Shown here in pieces: positions 8,631 through 17,766 of a stretch of DNA of 60,501 nt. Made by a program: the position numbers and the translations under genes. This stretch comes from an uncultured Bulleidia sp. (GTDB lineage Bacteria > Bacillota_I > Bacilli_A > Erysipelotrichales > Erysipelotrichaceae): positions 1 through 60,501 of the forward strand of contig CAKVBD010000012.1 in assembly GCA_934725105.1 (NCBI GenBank), written 5' to 3'. Numbering within the stretch: the first letter of the stretch is position 1; the number at the start of each line of letters is the position of its first letter. The notes below the pieces were generated by a model. The model did not search any database. It was not told the DNA's origin and worked only from the letters and a program-made list of their open reading frames with translations.

Positions 8631-9540
8631 TGGTATTAAATGAAAGTTTTTCATTCAAAACGTCAGAATGATACTTTTCATATGCATCAAACATCTGTTT
8701 GTTTGTAACATGTGTATAAATTTCTGTTGTAGAGATATCGGAGTGTCCCAGCATTTCCTGAATACTTCTTAAATCTGCACCTCCCTGCAGCATATGTGTT
8801 GCATAACTATGTCTTAATTTGTGAGGTGTAATATGTTTATGAAAATCTAATTCGATGCATTTTTTCTGTAGCAACACTTCTACATGCTTGCTTGTAACTT
8901 TTTTTCCTTTGTTTGTAATAAAGAACAAATTTGTTTTGTTTTTCAAGAAATTTGCACGAATCACATCCCGATATTCTTTATAAAATGAAATGGAATTGCT
9001 TGGAATAGGAACAATTCTTTCTTTGTTCCCTTTTCCTAAAACTCTTAATTTTCTAGAATCGAGATCAACACGATTCATTGTCAAGGTTACTGCTTCACTA
9101 ACACGCAGTCCACAGTCATAAATCATTTGTAATATCGCATGATCAAGATACTGTTCAGGAATATGATCATCAAAAGAATTCATTAAACGATTGATTTCTT
9201 CTACAGTACAGAATACAGGAAGACGAGCACTATTCTTATGCACTTCAATATTTTTACTAGGATCTTCTTCATCATACATAAAAGCAAGATCTTGATGAAA
9301 CGAACGTATTGAAGCACTCATACGCACCATAGAAGAGGATGATTTTGTTTTACTTTGTTCAACAATAAAGTTTTGAATATCCTGCAGTTTTACATCTTTT
9401 GTATCATGGATATGATTGCTTTGAAGATATGCAATATATTGTTTCAGATCTCTTCCATACGACTGGATCGTTCTTTCACTTTTTCCTTCGTTAATTCTAA
9501 GATGCATCAAATATTGATGATATGCCTCATCCAGTTTCAT
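8614..9540 (-). CDS. xerD: Tyrosine recombinase XerD
   Basis: A 308-residue site-specific recombinase that resolves chromosome dimers at dif with a partner recombinase. The N-terminal SAM-like core-binding domain (to about residue 105) is followed by the catalytic domain with Arg146, Lys170, His240-x-x-Arg243, His266 and the nucleophile Tyr275. It overlaps dinB by 4 bases. It could equally be called XerC/RipX by similarity; the recN-dinB context does not settle that. No integrated element flanks it, so a housekeeping role is likely. Confidence 0.85.
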   Translation of the reverse strand: MKLDEAYHQYLMHLRINEGKSERTIQSYGRDLKQYIAYLQSNHIHDTKDVKLQDIQNFIVEQSKTKSSSSMVRMSASIRSFHQDLAFMYDEEDPSKNIEVHKNSARLPVFCTVEEINRLMNSFDDHIPEQYLDHAILQMIYDCGLRVSEAVTLTMNRVDLDSRKLRVLGKGNKERIVPIPSNSISFYKEYRDVIRANFLKNKTNLFFITNKGKKVTSKHVEVLLQKKCIELDFHKHITPHKLRHSYATHMLQGGADLRSIQEMLGHSDISTTEIYTHVTNKQMFDAYEKYHSDVLNEKLSFNTKKSAK

Positions 9541-10706
9541 TTATCCTTCTCCAGAAGAGAGCTCGCTCTTACAAATGCCTGTGTCCCTAATTGATGATTT
9601 AAATCATGGAGGATTTCTGTAGTAGATTCTTCTTCTGGTGCATCAAATAATGATACTTGTTTTGCAAGAAATTCTTCACTTGCAAAATCACTCACAGATA
9701 CACCAATCAAACGCACTGCTTCCTCTTCTTCATAGGAAGAATCAAAAAGAATCATTGCCTGAACAAATAAATCATCACTTGTCCAGATTGGTGCAGATAG
9801 CTTCTTACTCTTGTTTGCATTTCTAAAATCATAGTAGCAGATACGCATAGAAACATGATAGCCAGCTTTATGTGCTTCTTTTAAGCGTTTAGATAAACGT
9901 CTGCATAGCGTTCTAATTAATCCTCTCAGCTCATCATAATCCGTCACATCTTCCAGCAGTGTTTCTGAAATACCCATGCTTTTAGAGTCATATTCAGTCA
10001 TTAACGTACGATCATCATAGCCGTTGGCACGTTTGATCATATTCTCAATATTCTTCCCTAAAACAGGCTTTAAAGCATTTAGATCTTGATATGTCGCAAG
10101 ATCTTTAATTGTATGAATATTTAGATCTTCCATTAACGGAACTGTTCTTTTACCAATTCCCTGCATTTCTTTGATTGGCAAAGGCCACATTTTTTCCGGA
10201 ACATCCCGAATACGTAAAACCGTAATCCCCATTGGTTTTTTCATATCACTTGCCATTTTTGCAAGGAACATGTTTGGTCCAATTCCAATAGAGCAGCGTA
10301 AGCCAGTCTCCTCTAAAACTCTTCTTTGGATTTCAAAGGCAACATCTAAAGGTTTTGGATATCTACAGATGACATCTGTCATATCCGCATAACATTCATC
10401 AATTGAAGCCTTTTCGACAAGATCAGTATAGGAATGAATGATCTGCATAAACTGATGAGACATGTCAGAATAAAAGGCATAATGTCCATTGACTACAACT
10501 AGATCTTTACATAATTTTTCTGCCTGCTGCATTGGCATTGCACTATGAATTCCATACTTACGCGCTTCATAGTTCGCAGTCGAAATTACACTTCTTCGTG
10601 ATTTTCCACCAACAACAAGCGGTTTTCCTTTTAAAGAAGGATCCAGCAATTCTTCACAAGAAGCATAGAATGCATTCAAATCAATATGAAAATATACTCT
10701 GCTCAT
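9537..10706 (-). CDS. dinB: DNA polymerase IV (Y family)
   Basis: A 389-residue translesion polymerase. The start HIDLNAFYAS carries the first catalytic Asp and the aromatic steric gate; SIDECYAD gives the other metal ligands. The thumb region MQGIGKRTVPLMEDLNIHTIKDLA has the helix-hairpin-helix, and the little-finger domain follows. A short beta-clamp-binding motif, QVSLFD, lies near the C-terminus. Overlaps recN and xerD by 4 bases each, so it is translated in tandem with them. Confidence 0.9.
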   Translation of the reverse strand: MSRVYFHIDLNAFYASCEELLDPSLKGKPLVVGGKSRRSVISTANYEARKYGIHSAMPMQQAEKLCKDLVVVNGHYAFYSDMSHQFMQIIHSYTDLVEKASIDECYADMTDVICRYPKPLDVAFEIQRRVLEETGLRCSIGIGPNMFLAKMASDMKKPMGITVLRIRDVPEKMWPLPIKEMQGIGKRTVPLMEDLNIHTIKDLATYQDLNALKPVLGKNIENMIKRANGYDDRTLMTEYDSKSMGISETLLEDVTDYDELRGLIRTLCRRLSKRLKEAHKAGYHVSMRICYYDFRNANKSKKLSAPIWTSDDLFVQAMILFDSSYEEEEAVRLIGVSVSDFASEEFLAKQVSLFDAPEEESTTEILHDLNHQLGTQAFVRASSLLEKDK

Positions 10707-12346
10707 TGCTGGTTCCTTTGATATAGCTCACTTGCTGCCTTTAAGGAAGCTTTTGTCACCTCTCCAGAAGCAATCAAAGCAAGCTGTTCAATTGTTTCTT
10801 TTTTATTGAGACGTTTCACGCTGGAATGTGTTACGCCATCAATATCCGTTTTCGATACAAAGTAGTTCTGATCTGCGCATGATGCAACCTGTGCAAGATG
10901 TGTTACAGAAAATACTTGTGTAGATTTAGATAGCAGCTTCATCTTCTTTCCAATACTGCTCGCTACAGGACCAGATACTCCCGTATCAATTTCATCAAAG
11001 ATGACTGTTGAAATGCCTTGTAAATGCGTAAAAATAATCTTCAATCCAAGCATCAAACGGCTCAATTCACCTCCAGATGCAGTTTTTGCTAAAGGTTTAG
11101 GATCTTCTCCTTTATTCATGCTGATTAAAAATTCAACATGATCATCTCCATAAAGAGATGGTTCAGAATCCGTAAAAGACGTTACAAATCTTGCATTCGG
11201 AAGCATTAAATCATTCAAATGAGATTGAATTTCTTCATCCAGACGATGTGATTCGTTCTTTCTAAACGCAGATAATTTAGAAGCATGTAATTGATACACA
11301 TCATATGCTTTCTTCATTTTTGCATCTATTGCATCTAAATATTCCTGACGGTGTGTAATACTGTCGACTTGATTCTGTAATTCTTCTTTTTTATCTAGAA
11401 TGTCTTGAATTGTTCTACCGTATTTTCTCTTTAGTCTTTGAATTTCAAAGAGTCTTTCTTCCATCGCATTGATGTCTTCTTCACTCATATCCATTCCATC
11501 CAGATAGGAATGTAATTGCTGCATCGCATCATCAATTGCATAGTAGGAATCATTGACTGTTGTCTGAATTGCTTCTAAAGAGTCATCTGTTTTTAAAGAA
11601 GAAACCTGCTTATTAAAATCATACAGGTTACTTGATAAATGATCATCATACAGCCTAAAAATAGAATTCAACTTATCTAGTGAATCTTTTACTAGTTTGT
11701 ATTGTTTTTCACTTTTTTCTAATTCTTCATCTTCACCGATTTTGAGTTTTGCTTCTTCAATTTCTTTGATTTGATACATGAAGAATTCAGCATCATTTTC
11801 ATTATATGTTTCTTGTTCTGCCTTTTGCTTTTCTTTGCGTAAAGCATCATATGTCGTATAAGCATCTTTTACGTTGTTTAAAAGATCATCATCTTTTAGA
11901 TATTCATCTAATAAATGAATATGACGACCAGTATTTAAAAGATAGGCTGTATCACGCTGGCCATGAATATCAATCTGATTGAGCAGAATATCTTTCATTA
12001 AACTTGACGTAACAACTCTATGATCAATTCTCGCAATACTTTTGCCATTTGCATGGATTTCACGTGTAAATGTTGTTTCATCATTCACATCAAAACCACT
12101 TTCTTCCATAACTTTGCAAGCATGCGGATCAGAATGTAAATCAAACGTTGCTTCTATGATTGCTTTATCTTTTCCTTTCGCAATCAAACTGCTGGAAGCA
12201 CGCGTTAAAGACAACGTACTGATCGCATCAATTAAAATAGATTTACCAGCACCTGTTTCACCTGTAAACGCACTGAAGCCACTTTCGAAATCAAGATTGA
12301 TTTCATCAATTAAAATAAAGTTTTGAATGTAAAGATGTTTTAACAT
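10703..12346 (-). CDS. recN: DNA repair protein RecN
   Basis: A 547-residue SMC-like ATPase that acts early in double-strand break repair. Walker A (GETGAGKSIL, residues about 31-40), a long coiled coil through the middle, then signature SGGELSRLMLGLKII, Walker B VIFDEIDTGVSG and the VTHLAQVASCAD His loop. Full length for the family. No clear ribosome binding site lies before the ATG, 9 bases past the dxs stop, so coupling to dxs is likely. The argR and tlyA genes that stand between dxs and recN in Bacillus are absent here. Confidence 0.92.
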   Translation of the reverse strand: MLKHLYIQNFILIDEINLDFESGFSAFTGETGAGKSILIDAISTLSLTRASSSLIAKGKDKAIIEATFDLHSDPHACKVMEESGFDVNDETTFTREIHANGKSIARIDHRVVTSSLMKDILLNQIDIHGQRDTAYLLNTGRHIHLLDEYLKDDDLLNNVKDAYTTYDALRKEKQKAEQETYNENDAEFFMYQIKEIEEAKLKIGEDEELEKSEKQYKLVKDSLDKLNSIFRLYDDHLSSNLYDFNKQVSSLKTDDSLEAIQTTVNDSYYAIDDAMQQLHSYLDGMDMSEEDINAMEERLFEIQRLKRKYGRTIQDILDKKEELQNQVDSITHRQEYLDAIDAKMKKAYDVYQLHASKLSAFRKNESHRLDEEIQSHLNDLMLPNARFVTSFTDSEPSLYGDDHVEFLISMNKGEDPKPLAKTASGGELSRLMLGLKIIFTHLQGISTVIFDEIDTGVSGPVASSIGKKMKLLSKSTQVFSVTHLAQVASCADQNYFVSKTDIDGVTHSSVKRLNKKETIEQLALIASGEVTKASLKAASELYQRNQQ

Positions 12347-12355
12347 AACAATTTA

Positions 12356-14218
12356 TCATTTCAGATACGAAAGAATACAATTCATTACTGTATTCATATC
12401 GATCCCTAGATCCTTTCTGAGCAGTCTTTCACTACCTTGCTCAATATAATCATCTGGAATTCCAAATCTCTTCAATGAGATAGAGACATGGTTGTCATTA
12501 CACCATTCCAGTATCATACTGCCAAGTCCATGTTCTAAAGCATCTGATTCATAACAGATAAAATGCATGTCTCGTTTTGTAAATTCATTTAAAACATTTT
12601 CATCTAATGGTTTAAAGTAACGGCAGTTAATGACAGTTACTGGAAGTTCATTGATATTCACTTTATTCAAGAATTTATCAACTGCTTCTCCATATGTAAA
12701 GATGCATACTTGATTTTCTATTTTATCATTGAATACTTCCCAGCTTCCTACTGGAATCATTTCATAATTATGTGTTTCAGAAATCTTTGTATATCCCTTT
12801 GGATAACGGAAAGCAAATGGATGCTTTTGAGAAAATGCTGTATAAATCAAATTTTCAATTTCTTCAGCATCTTTCCCCTGTGCAATGATCATATTTGGAA
12901 TACCACTTAATAATCCAATATCATAGATGCCATGGTGTGTTTCACCATCACCACCAACAAGACCAACGTGATCAATTCCAATCACAACAGGCAGATCCAT
13001 TCTTGCGATATCATGATTGATCTGATCATATGCTCTTTGTAAGAAAGAAGAATAGACACATAGATATGGATGTTTTCCACTGATTGCTAAACCAGCCGCA
13101 AAAGTTGCGGCATGTTCTTCCGCAATACCTGTATCAAAGGAACGATCAGGAAATTCTGCAAAGAATTCCTGTAAAGAAGATCCATTGATCATTGCTGGTG
13201 TTAAGGCAACGATATCTTTGTTTTCTTCTGCTAATTTTCGAACTGTATTGGAAGCAATATAGGAATAGGCAGCCTGTCCTTCTGGACAGTGATGCAGTGC
13301 TTTCCCAGTTTCAATGTTGAATGGACCTACACCATGCCATTTCCCTTCTGAGTCATTTTCACAAGGTTCATAGCCCTTTCCTTTTTTCGTCATGACATGC
13401 ACAACGATTGGTCCGTCATGATCTTTCACTGCTTCAAAAACCTGAATCAGATCATGAAGGTTATGTCCATCAATCGGTCCAATATAGTCAATATTAAAAT
13501 CACCAAAAATACCCTTCTTGACAATCTGTTTTTTGATCACATCTCTAATATTCTTTAAACCAATATATACCTGCTGACCAAATCCACTTGTACGAAGAGA
13601 TTTCTTCATAGCTTTCTTTAAATTCATATATCCAGTAGAAGAACGTAAATGAGAAAAAGCATGTGTTAATGCACCAACATTTTTAGAAATCGACATATTA
13701 TTGTCATTAAAAACAATAATCATCTTTCTTTGTTCATCACCAATTTCATTTAATGCTTCCATAGACATGCCGCTGCTCAAGGCACCATCACCAATGACTG
13801 GAATCACTTCATATGATTCATGGTTTAAATCTCTAGCAATTGCCATACCTAAAGAAGCAGAAAGAGACGTAGAACTATGCCCAGCTTCCCAGCAATCATA
13901 GACACTTTCTTTTCTTTTCTGAAATCCAGATAAACCATGATATTGTCTTAAAAGTGGAAACTGTGCTGCTCTTCCTGTTAAGATCTTATGTGTATAGCAT
14001 TGATGTCCAACATCAAAGAAAATTTTATCTTCAGGCGCATTAAAAACATAATGTAAAGCAATTGTCAGCTCTACAACACCTAGATTACTAGCTAAATGTC
14101 CTCCTGTTTTTGAAATACTTTGAATTAGAAACTGTCTAATTTCCCCACTCAGCTGTTCTAATTCATCAATACTCATGGATTTTAGAAATTCAGGATTTTG
14201 AATACTTTTTAAATCCAT
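12356..14218 (-). CDS. dxs: 1-deoxy-D-xylulose-5-phosphate synthase
   Basis: A 620-residue thiamine-diphosphate enzyme joining pyruvate and glyceraldehyde-3-phosphate, first step of the MEP isoprenoid route. The start MDLKSIQNPEFLKSMSIDEL matches the family's usual N-terminus, so I use the ATG at 14218 instead of 14251, which would overlap ispA. ThDP motif GDGALSSGMSMEALN, then ENDS...HGVGPFN, and the transketolase-like GIAEEHAATFAAGLA with the catalytic Glu. Lies next to ispA, which uses its products. Confidence 0.92.
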   Translation of the reverse strand: MDLKSIQNPEFLKSMSIDELEQLSGEIRQFLIQSISKTGGHLASNLGVVELTIALHYVFNAPEDKIFFDVGHQCYTHKILTGRAAQFPLLRQYHGLSGFQKRKESVYDCWEAGHSSTSLSASLGMAIARDLNHESYEVIPVIGDGALSSGMSMEALNEIGDEQRKMIIVFNDNNMSISKNVGALTHAFSHLRSSTGYMNLKKAMKKSLRTSGFGQQVYIGLKNIRDVIKKQIVKKGIFGDFNIDYIGPIDGHNLHDLIQVFEAVKDHDGPIVVHVMTKKGKGYEPCENDSEGKWHGVGPFNIETGKALHHCPEGQAAYSYIASNTVRKLAEENKDIVALTPAMINGSSLQEFFAEFPDRSFDTGIAEEHAATFAAGLAISGKHPYLCVYSSFLQRAYDQINHDIARMDLPVVIGIDHVGLVGGDGETHHGIYDIGLLSGIPNMIIAQGKDAEEIENLIYTAFSQKHPFAFRYPKGYTKISETHNYEMIPVGSWEVFNDKIENQVCIFTYGEAVDKFLNKVNINELPVTVINCRYFKPLDENVLNEFTKRDMHFICYESDALEHGLGSMILEWCNDNHVSISLKRFGIPDDYIEQGSERLLRKDLGIDMNTVMNCILSYLK

Positions 14219-14231
14219 ATTTACCGCCCAT

Positions 14232-15083
14232 CTACTTTCTACGTTTTTCAATACTTTCGATAAATGAAATTAATTGTTCTCCATTAAAGTCATACATTTC
14301 AGAAATGCTTTGCTTAACTTTTTCATATTCAGAAATCATGCGTTCTTTACTTTGTTCTAATCCAAGTAAAGTTACACTTGTTTTCTTATCATTCTTTTCA
14401 TCAGAATTACTCTTGCCAAATTCTTCACTGGATAATTCTACATCTAAAATATCATCCTGGATCTGGAATGCAAGACCTAATGAAATACCAATCTCATGCC
14501 ACTGTTTAACAGTTTCATCATCTTTGCCAGCTACAAGTGCTCCCATCATTAAAGGTGCACTTAATAAACATCCAGTTTTATATTTGTGTACTTTTCTAAC
14601 ATAGTCCCAGTCACTTGCATTAGATTCATTCATATCAAGATCCTGACCAAGAACCATGCCATTGCTTCCAGCACATTGTGCAAGTACTTGAATACATTTT
14701 ACAACGATAGAAGGATCTGCTTTACTTGAAGAAGCTACATCAAATGCATATGTCAACAATCCATCTCCAGCTAAAATTGCAGTTGCTTCATCAAACTGCT
14801 TATGACATGTTGGTCTTCCACGACGTAAATCATCATTGTCCATTGCTGGAAGATCATCATGAATCAAAGAATATGTATGAATCATTTCAATAGCACATGC
14901 AAATTCATCCGCAACGCTTTCAGATAAGCCATATCCCTTAACTACTTCATACAAAAGATTTGGACGGATTCTTTTTCCTGGTGCAATCAATGAATAACGC
15001 ATTGCTTCTTTGACTTTCGAATCAGCTAATGCATCGATTTTCTCTGCAAGAACTTTTTCAATTCTCATCATCTTCATCACCAT
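14232..15083 (-). CDS. ispA: Polyprenyl (geranyl/farnesyl) diphosphate synthase
   Basis: A 283-residue trans-isoprenyl diphosphate synthase. The first Asp-rich motif DDLPAMDNDDLRRGRPT and the second, QIQDDILD, bind Mg-diphosphate; GKRIRP and the KTG segment are also typical. It condenses IPP with DMAPP/GPP for undecaprenyl and quinone side chains. The start is uncertain: several ATGs lie within 15 bases (15083, 15077, 15071, 15068), and any of them overlaps the end of xseB. Confidence 0.9.
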   Translation of the reverse strand: MVMKMMRIEKVLAEKIDALADSKVKEAMRYSLIAPGKRIRPNLLYEVVKGYGLSESVADEFACAIEMIHTYSLIHDDLPAMDNDDLRRGRPTCHKQFDEATAILAGDGLLTYAFDVASSSKADPSIVVKCIQVLAQCAGSNGMVLGQDLDMNESNASDWDYVRKVHKYKTGCLLSAPLMMGALVAGKDDETVKQWHEIGISLGLAFQIQDDILDVELSSEEFGKSNSDEKNDKKTSVTLLGLEQSKERMISEYEKVKQSISEMYDFNGEQLISFIESIEKRRK

Positions 15084-15273
15084 TTTCTTTCAATAAAGTA
15101 TCAATCTGACTTTCATACGTTTTTAATTTTTCATCACAGTTTTTTACTAGTTTTAAACCTTCTTCAAATAAAGCAATTGTTTCATCCAATGGCTTATCAT
15201 TCGATTCAAGATCAGAAACAATTTTTTCTAAACGTTCCATTGATTCTTCAAATGTTATTTCTTTACTTGCCAT
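15058..15273 (-). CDS. xseB: Exodeoxyribonuclease VII small subunit
   Basis: A 71-residue helical subunit with the family pattern EESMERLEKIVSDLES and LDETIALFEEGLKLVKNC. It binds XseA to form the single-strand-specific nuclease. The start at 15273 has GAGGA upstream with suitable spacing. It overlaps xseA by 11 bases. Confidence 0.92.
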   Translation of the reverse strand: MASKEITFEESMERLEKIVSDLESNDKPLDETIALFEEGLKLVKNCDEKLKTYESQIDTLLKENGDEDDEN

Positions 15274-16660
15274 GTTTAATATCCTCAACTTTCGTTAAAA
15301 CCATGCCTTTTGATAAACGAATTATCAATTCATCATTTATATTCAAATCATCTACATCTGTAATGACTTTATCATTTTTATAAGTAACACTATACCCTCT
15401 AGATAATACTTTCAATGGTGAATAAGCATCTAACAGCTTAACCATTCTTTCTAGATCATTATGGTAACGTGTAGAATTCACCTGCATCGAAGTTTTCAAT
15501 GATTCTTTCTGCATAGAAAGAATATGTTGATTGTGATCCAATTGACGATGCATATTCACAACAAGCTGTGCCTGCTGGTTTTTGATTTCTGAGCGTATTT
15601 CATTAGAAGATGCAACCATCTTTTGATGAAATAATGAAGTCATGCGATCCAATGCACTTCTTTTTTCTCTTAAGGAAGAAGGATAACGCATGAGTCTTTC
15701 ATGTGTATATTGCAGCATCACAATCTTCTCATTCAACAGCTTCTTAGGATTTTTCAATACAGAAGACGTTGCTAAATGAAGCAGCTGCTGCTGTTTTCTT
15801 TCTTCACTCGCTTTTACAGCGTTTACCATACGAATTTGATAAGAAGAAAGCATTGCTTTGACATCAACAATATTTGGTGTTGATACTTCAACTGCTCCTG
15901 TTGGTGTATTGGCACGTTTATCACTGACATAATCAACAAGTGTTGTATCAGTTTCATGTCCAATACCAGTGACAATTGGCGTATGCATCGCATAAATCGT
16001 ACGTGCTAACGCTTCATCATTAAAGCACCAAAGATCTTCTAACGATCCGCCACCACGTGCTAAAATCACAAGCTCGTGATTTCCTTCATCTGCACGCTTT
16101 AAAGCTTCTATGATCTTAGGGGAAGCCTGCGCTCCTTGTACAGGACAAGGATATTCATGAATCTTTGCAATTGGCCAACGTTTACGGAAAGTAATCAGTA
16201 CATCTTCTCTAGCGGCTGTATTGCTTCCTGTAACTAATGCAATATCCATTGGATATTCTGGCAATTGTTTTTTATGTGATTCTTCAAATAAGCCTTCCTG
16301 AAAAAGCTGTTTTTTCATCTGTTCCAGCTTTAAATACAATTCACCAATTCCACTCGGTTGCATGGAACTTGCAACCATCTGCATGCTGCCCATGCTTTCA
16401 TAGACACTGACATCGCCAATTAAAATAACTTTATCACCGTTTTTAGGCTGAAAAGTCACTTTTTTATTTTGGTAAGCAAACATCACACATGTTAAAGATG
16501 CTTTTTCATCCTTCAAGGAAAAATACCAGTGCTGTGAATTAGGGATGCGAAGATTGGAAATCTCACCCTCGATCATGACACCTCTAAGAACAGGATCAGA
16601 TTCCATAGATTCTTTAATATAACGTACCAGTCTGCTTACTGGAACTACTCTACGACTCAT
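15263..16660 (-). CDS. xseA: Exodeoxyribonuclease VII large subunit
   Basis: A 465-residue catalytic subunit. N-terminal OB fold (VMIEGEISNLRIPNSQHWYFSLKD), then the catalytic core with TGSNTAAREDVLITFRKRWP, ILARGGGSLEDLWCFNDEALAR and VTGIGHETDTTLVD, then a coiled-coil region and the C-terminal SPLKVLSRGYSVTY motif. Overlaps nusB by 4 bases. Confidence 0.93.
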   Translation of the reverse strand: MSRRVVPVSRLVRYIKESMESDPVLRGVMIEGEISNLRIPNSQHWYFSLKDEKASLTCVMFAYQNKKVTFQPKNGDKVILIGDVSVYESMGSMQMVASSMQPSGIGELYLKLEQMKKQLFQEGLFEESHKKQLPEYPMDIALVTGSNTAAREDVLITFRKRWPIAKIHEYPCPVQGAQASPKIIEALKRADEGNHELVILARGGGSLEDLWCFNDEALARTIYAMHTPIVTGIGHETDTTLVDYVSDKRANTPTGAVEVSTPNIVDVKAMLSSYQIRMVNAVKASEERKQQQLLHLATSSVLKNPKKLLNEKIVMLQYTHERLMRYPSSLREKRSALDRMTSLFHQKMVASSNEIRSEIKNQQAQLVVNMHRQLDHNQHILSMQKESLKTSMQVNSTRYHNDLERMVKLLDAYSPLKVLSRGYSVTYKNDKVITDVDDLNINDELIIRLSKGMVLTKVEDIKHGK

Positions 16661-17040
16661 ATTACATCCAGGATTCGGTTAATGAGTTTGTATGTATCTT
16701 CATCGCAATATTTCTTAGCGAGTTCTACAGACTCATTGATAATAACTGCAGCTTCAACTTCCTTTAAGTCAAATTCTGCACAGCCATTAATCAGAATTGC
16801 TTTTTCAATTGCACCCAGACGATCATAAGACCATCCTTTTTTGATCACTTCATTGATATATCCCTTATATTTTTCTTCGTTGTCAATCGCTGTATGAATG
16901 ACTTTTACAAAGTATTGTGGAATATCTTTCTGTTCCATTTCGAATGCATCTTCAATGAGTTGCTTTGTATCACGTTTTACTAATAGATACTGATATACAG
17001 TAATCATTGCTTTTTCTCTTAGTTCACTTCTATTCATCAT
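16657..17040 (-). CDS. nusB: Transcription antitermination factor NusB
   Basis: A 127-residue all-helical protein that binds boxA RNA with S10 during rRNA antitermination. Recognisable parts are MNRSELREKAMITVYQYL at the start and the C-terminal AIEKAILINGCAEF and VIINESVELAKKYCDEDTYKLINRILD. AGAGGT lies upstream of the two adjacent ATGs (17040 or 17037). First gene of the eight-gene operon. Confidence 0.9.
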   Translation of the reverse strand: MMNRSELREKAMITVYQYLLVKRDTKQLIEDAFEMEQKDIPQYFVKVIHTAIDNEEKYKGYINEVIKKGWSYDRLGAIEKAILINGCAEFDLKEVEAAVIINESVELAKKYCDEDTYKLINRILDVI

Positions 17041-17057
17041 TTACCTCTTTGGTATTT

Positions 17058-17066
17058 ATTCTATCA
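17058..17066 (-). promoter_or_regulatory. Extended -10 promoter of nusB operon
   Basis: TGATAGAAT on the minus strand, an extended -10 box 17 bases before the ATG; no good -35 box is seen. Confidence 0.35.
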
Positions 17067-17092
17067 TGAAACGCTAGTAAATGTGTATTGAG

Positions 17093-17121
17093 TTGATTGT
17101 ATTTCAAGGTTGTTCTAAAAT
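17093..17121 (+). promoter_or_regulatory. Promoter of the DUF5662 gene
   Basis: TTGATT (17093-17098), 17-base spacer, TAAAAT (17116-17121), 7 bases before ATG 17129. Confidence 0.45.
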
Positions 17122-17128
17122 GGAAGAC

Positions 17129-17710
17129 ATGCAAAAGAATACGATTGATGAACCATATTTAAAACGTTTATTTTCACATCTGCGTACGATCAACGAACAT
17201 CGCTATCAGGTAATGAAGAATTGCTTTGCCTGTGGTCTATACAGACAAGGATTCACGCACGATCTTTCTAAATATTCCTTCAGTGAATTCCATGAATCTG
17301 TAAAGTATTTTCAAGGTACGCGTTCTCCATACGTTTATGAAAAAGAACACTTTGGCTTTGCGGCTGGATGGCTGCATCATAAAGGCAGAAATAGACATCA
17401 CTGGGAATACTGGTATGATGTCATCAATGGAAAATGGCAGCCTCTAGAAATGCCATTTAACTACTTTGTGGAAATGGTTTGTGATCGTGTTGCCGCATGC
17501 AAGATTTATCAGAAAGAAAAATACACAAAAGAAAGTGCATTGAATTATTATCTGACAAGAAATGATTCTCTTTATATGCATCCTGCAACGAATGCACGTC
17601 TGAAATATGTTCTAGAAGAAATTGCATTAAAAGGTGAAGATGCAGTATTTCAAGAGTTAAAACAACAAGTAAAACAATGGAAAAAAGATGGAACTGTCCC
17701 TGCACTGTGA
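17129..17710 (+). CDS. DUF5662 family protein
   Basis: About 193 residues, function unknown. Rich in His, Trp and Tyr: FTHDLSKYSFSEFHES, GWLHHKGRNRHHWEYW and MPFNYFVEMVCDRVAACKIY are the conserved blocks, and the repeated His residues suggest a metal-binding helical bundle. Three in-frame ATGs are possible (17081, 17120, 17129). I prefer 17129 because a promoter (TTGATT, 17 bases, TAAAAT at 17116-17121) ends 7 bases before it, which implies a leaderless mRNA. Divergent from nusB and followed by its own terminator. Confidence 0.7.
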   Translation: MQKNTIDEPYLKRLFSHLRTINEHRYQVMKNCFACGLYRQGFTHDLSKYSFSEFHESVKYFQGTRSPYVYEKEHFGFAAGWLHHKGRNRHHWEYWYDVINGKWQPLEMPFNYFVEMVCDRVAACKIYQKEKYTKESALNYYLTRNDSLYMHPATNARLKYVLEEIALKGEDAVFQELKQQVKQWKKDGTVPAL

Positions 17711-17723
17711 CAGTTCCTTTTTC
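17690..17723 (+). terminator. Terminator of the DUF5662 gene
   Basis: The stem GGAACTGTC/GACAGTTCC with a 10-base loop, then TTTTTC. It starts in the last codons of the gene, with the stop codon at the 3' edge of the loop. Confidence 0.8.
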
Positions 17724-17731
17724 ATTAAAAA

Positions 17732-17759
17732 AACTGTTAGAAATTGCATTCTAACAGTT
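17732..17759 (-). terminator. guaB terminator
   Basis: The stem AACTGTTAGAA and its complement around a 6-base loop, followed on the minus strand by seven T's, 8 bases past the guaB stop. Confidence 0.85.
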
Positions 17760-17766
17760 CGTTTGA

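Noticed and set aside
8614..9540. XerD-like gene as the integrase of a genomic island
   Set aside because: It is translationally coupled to dinB and recN in a housekeeping operon, and there are no attachment sites or phage genes.
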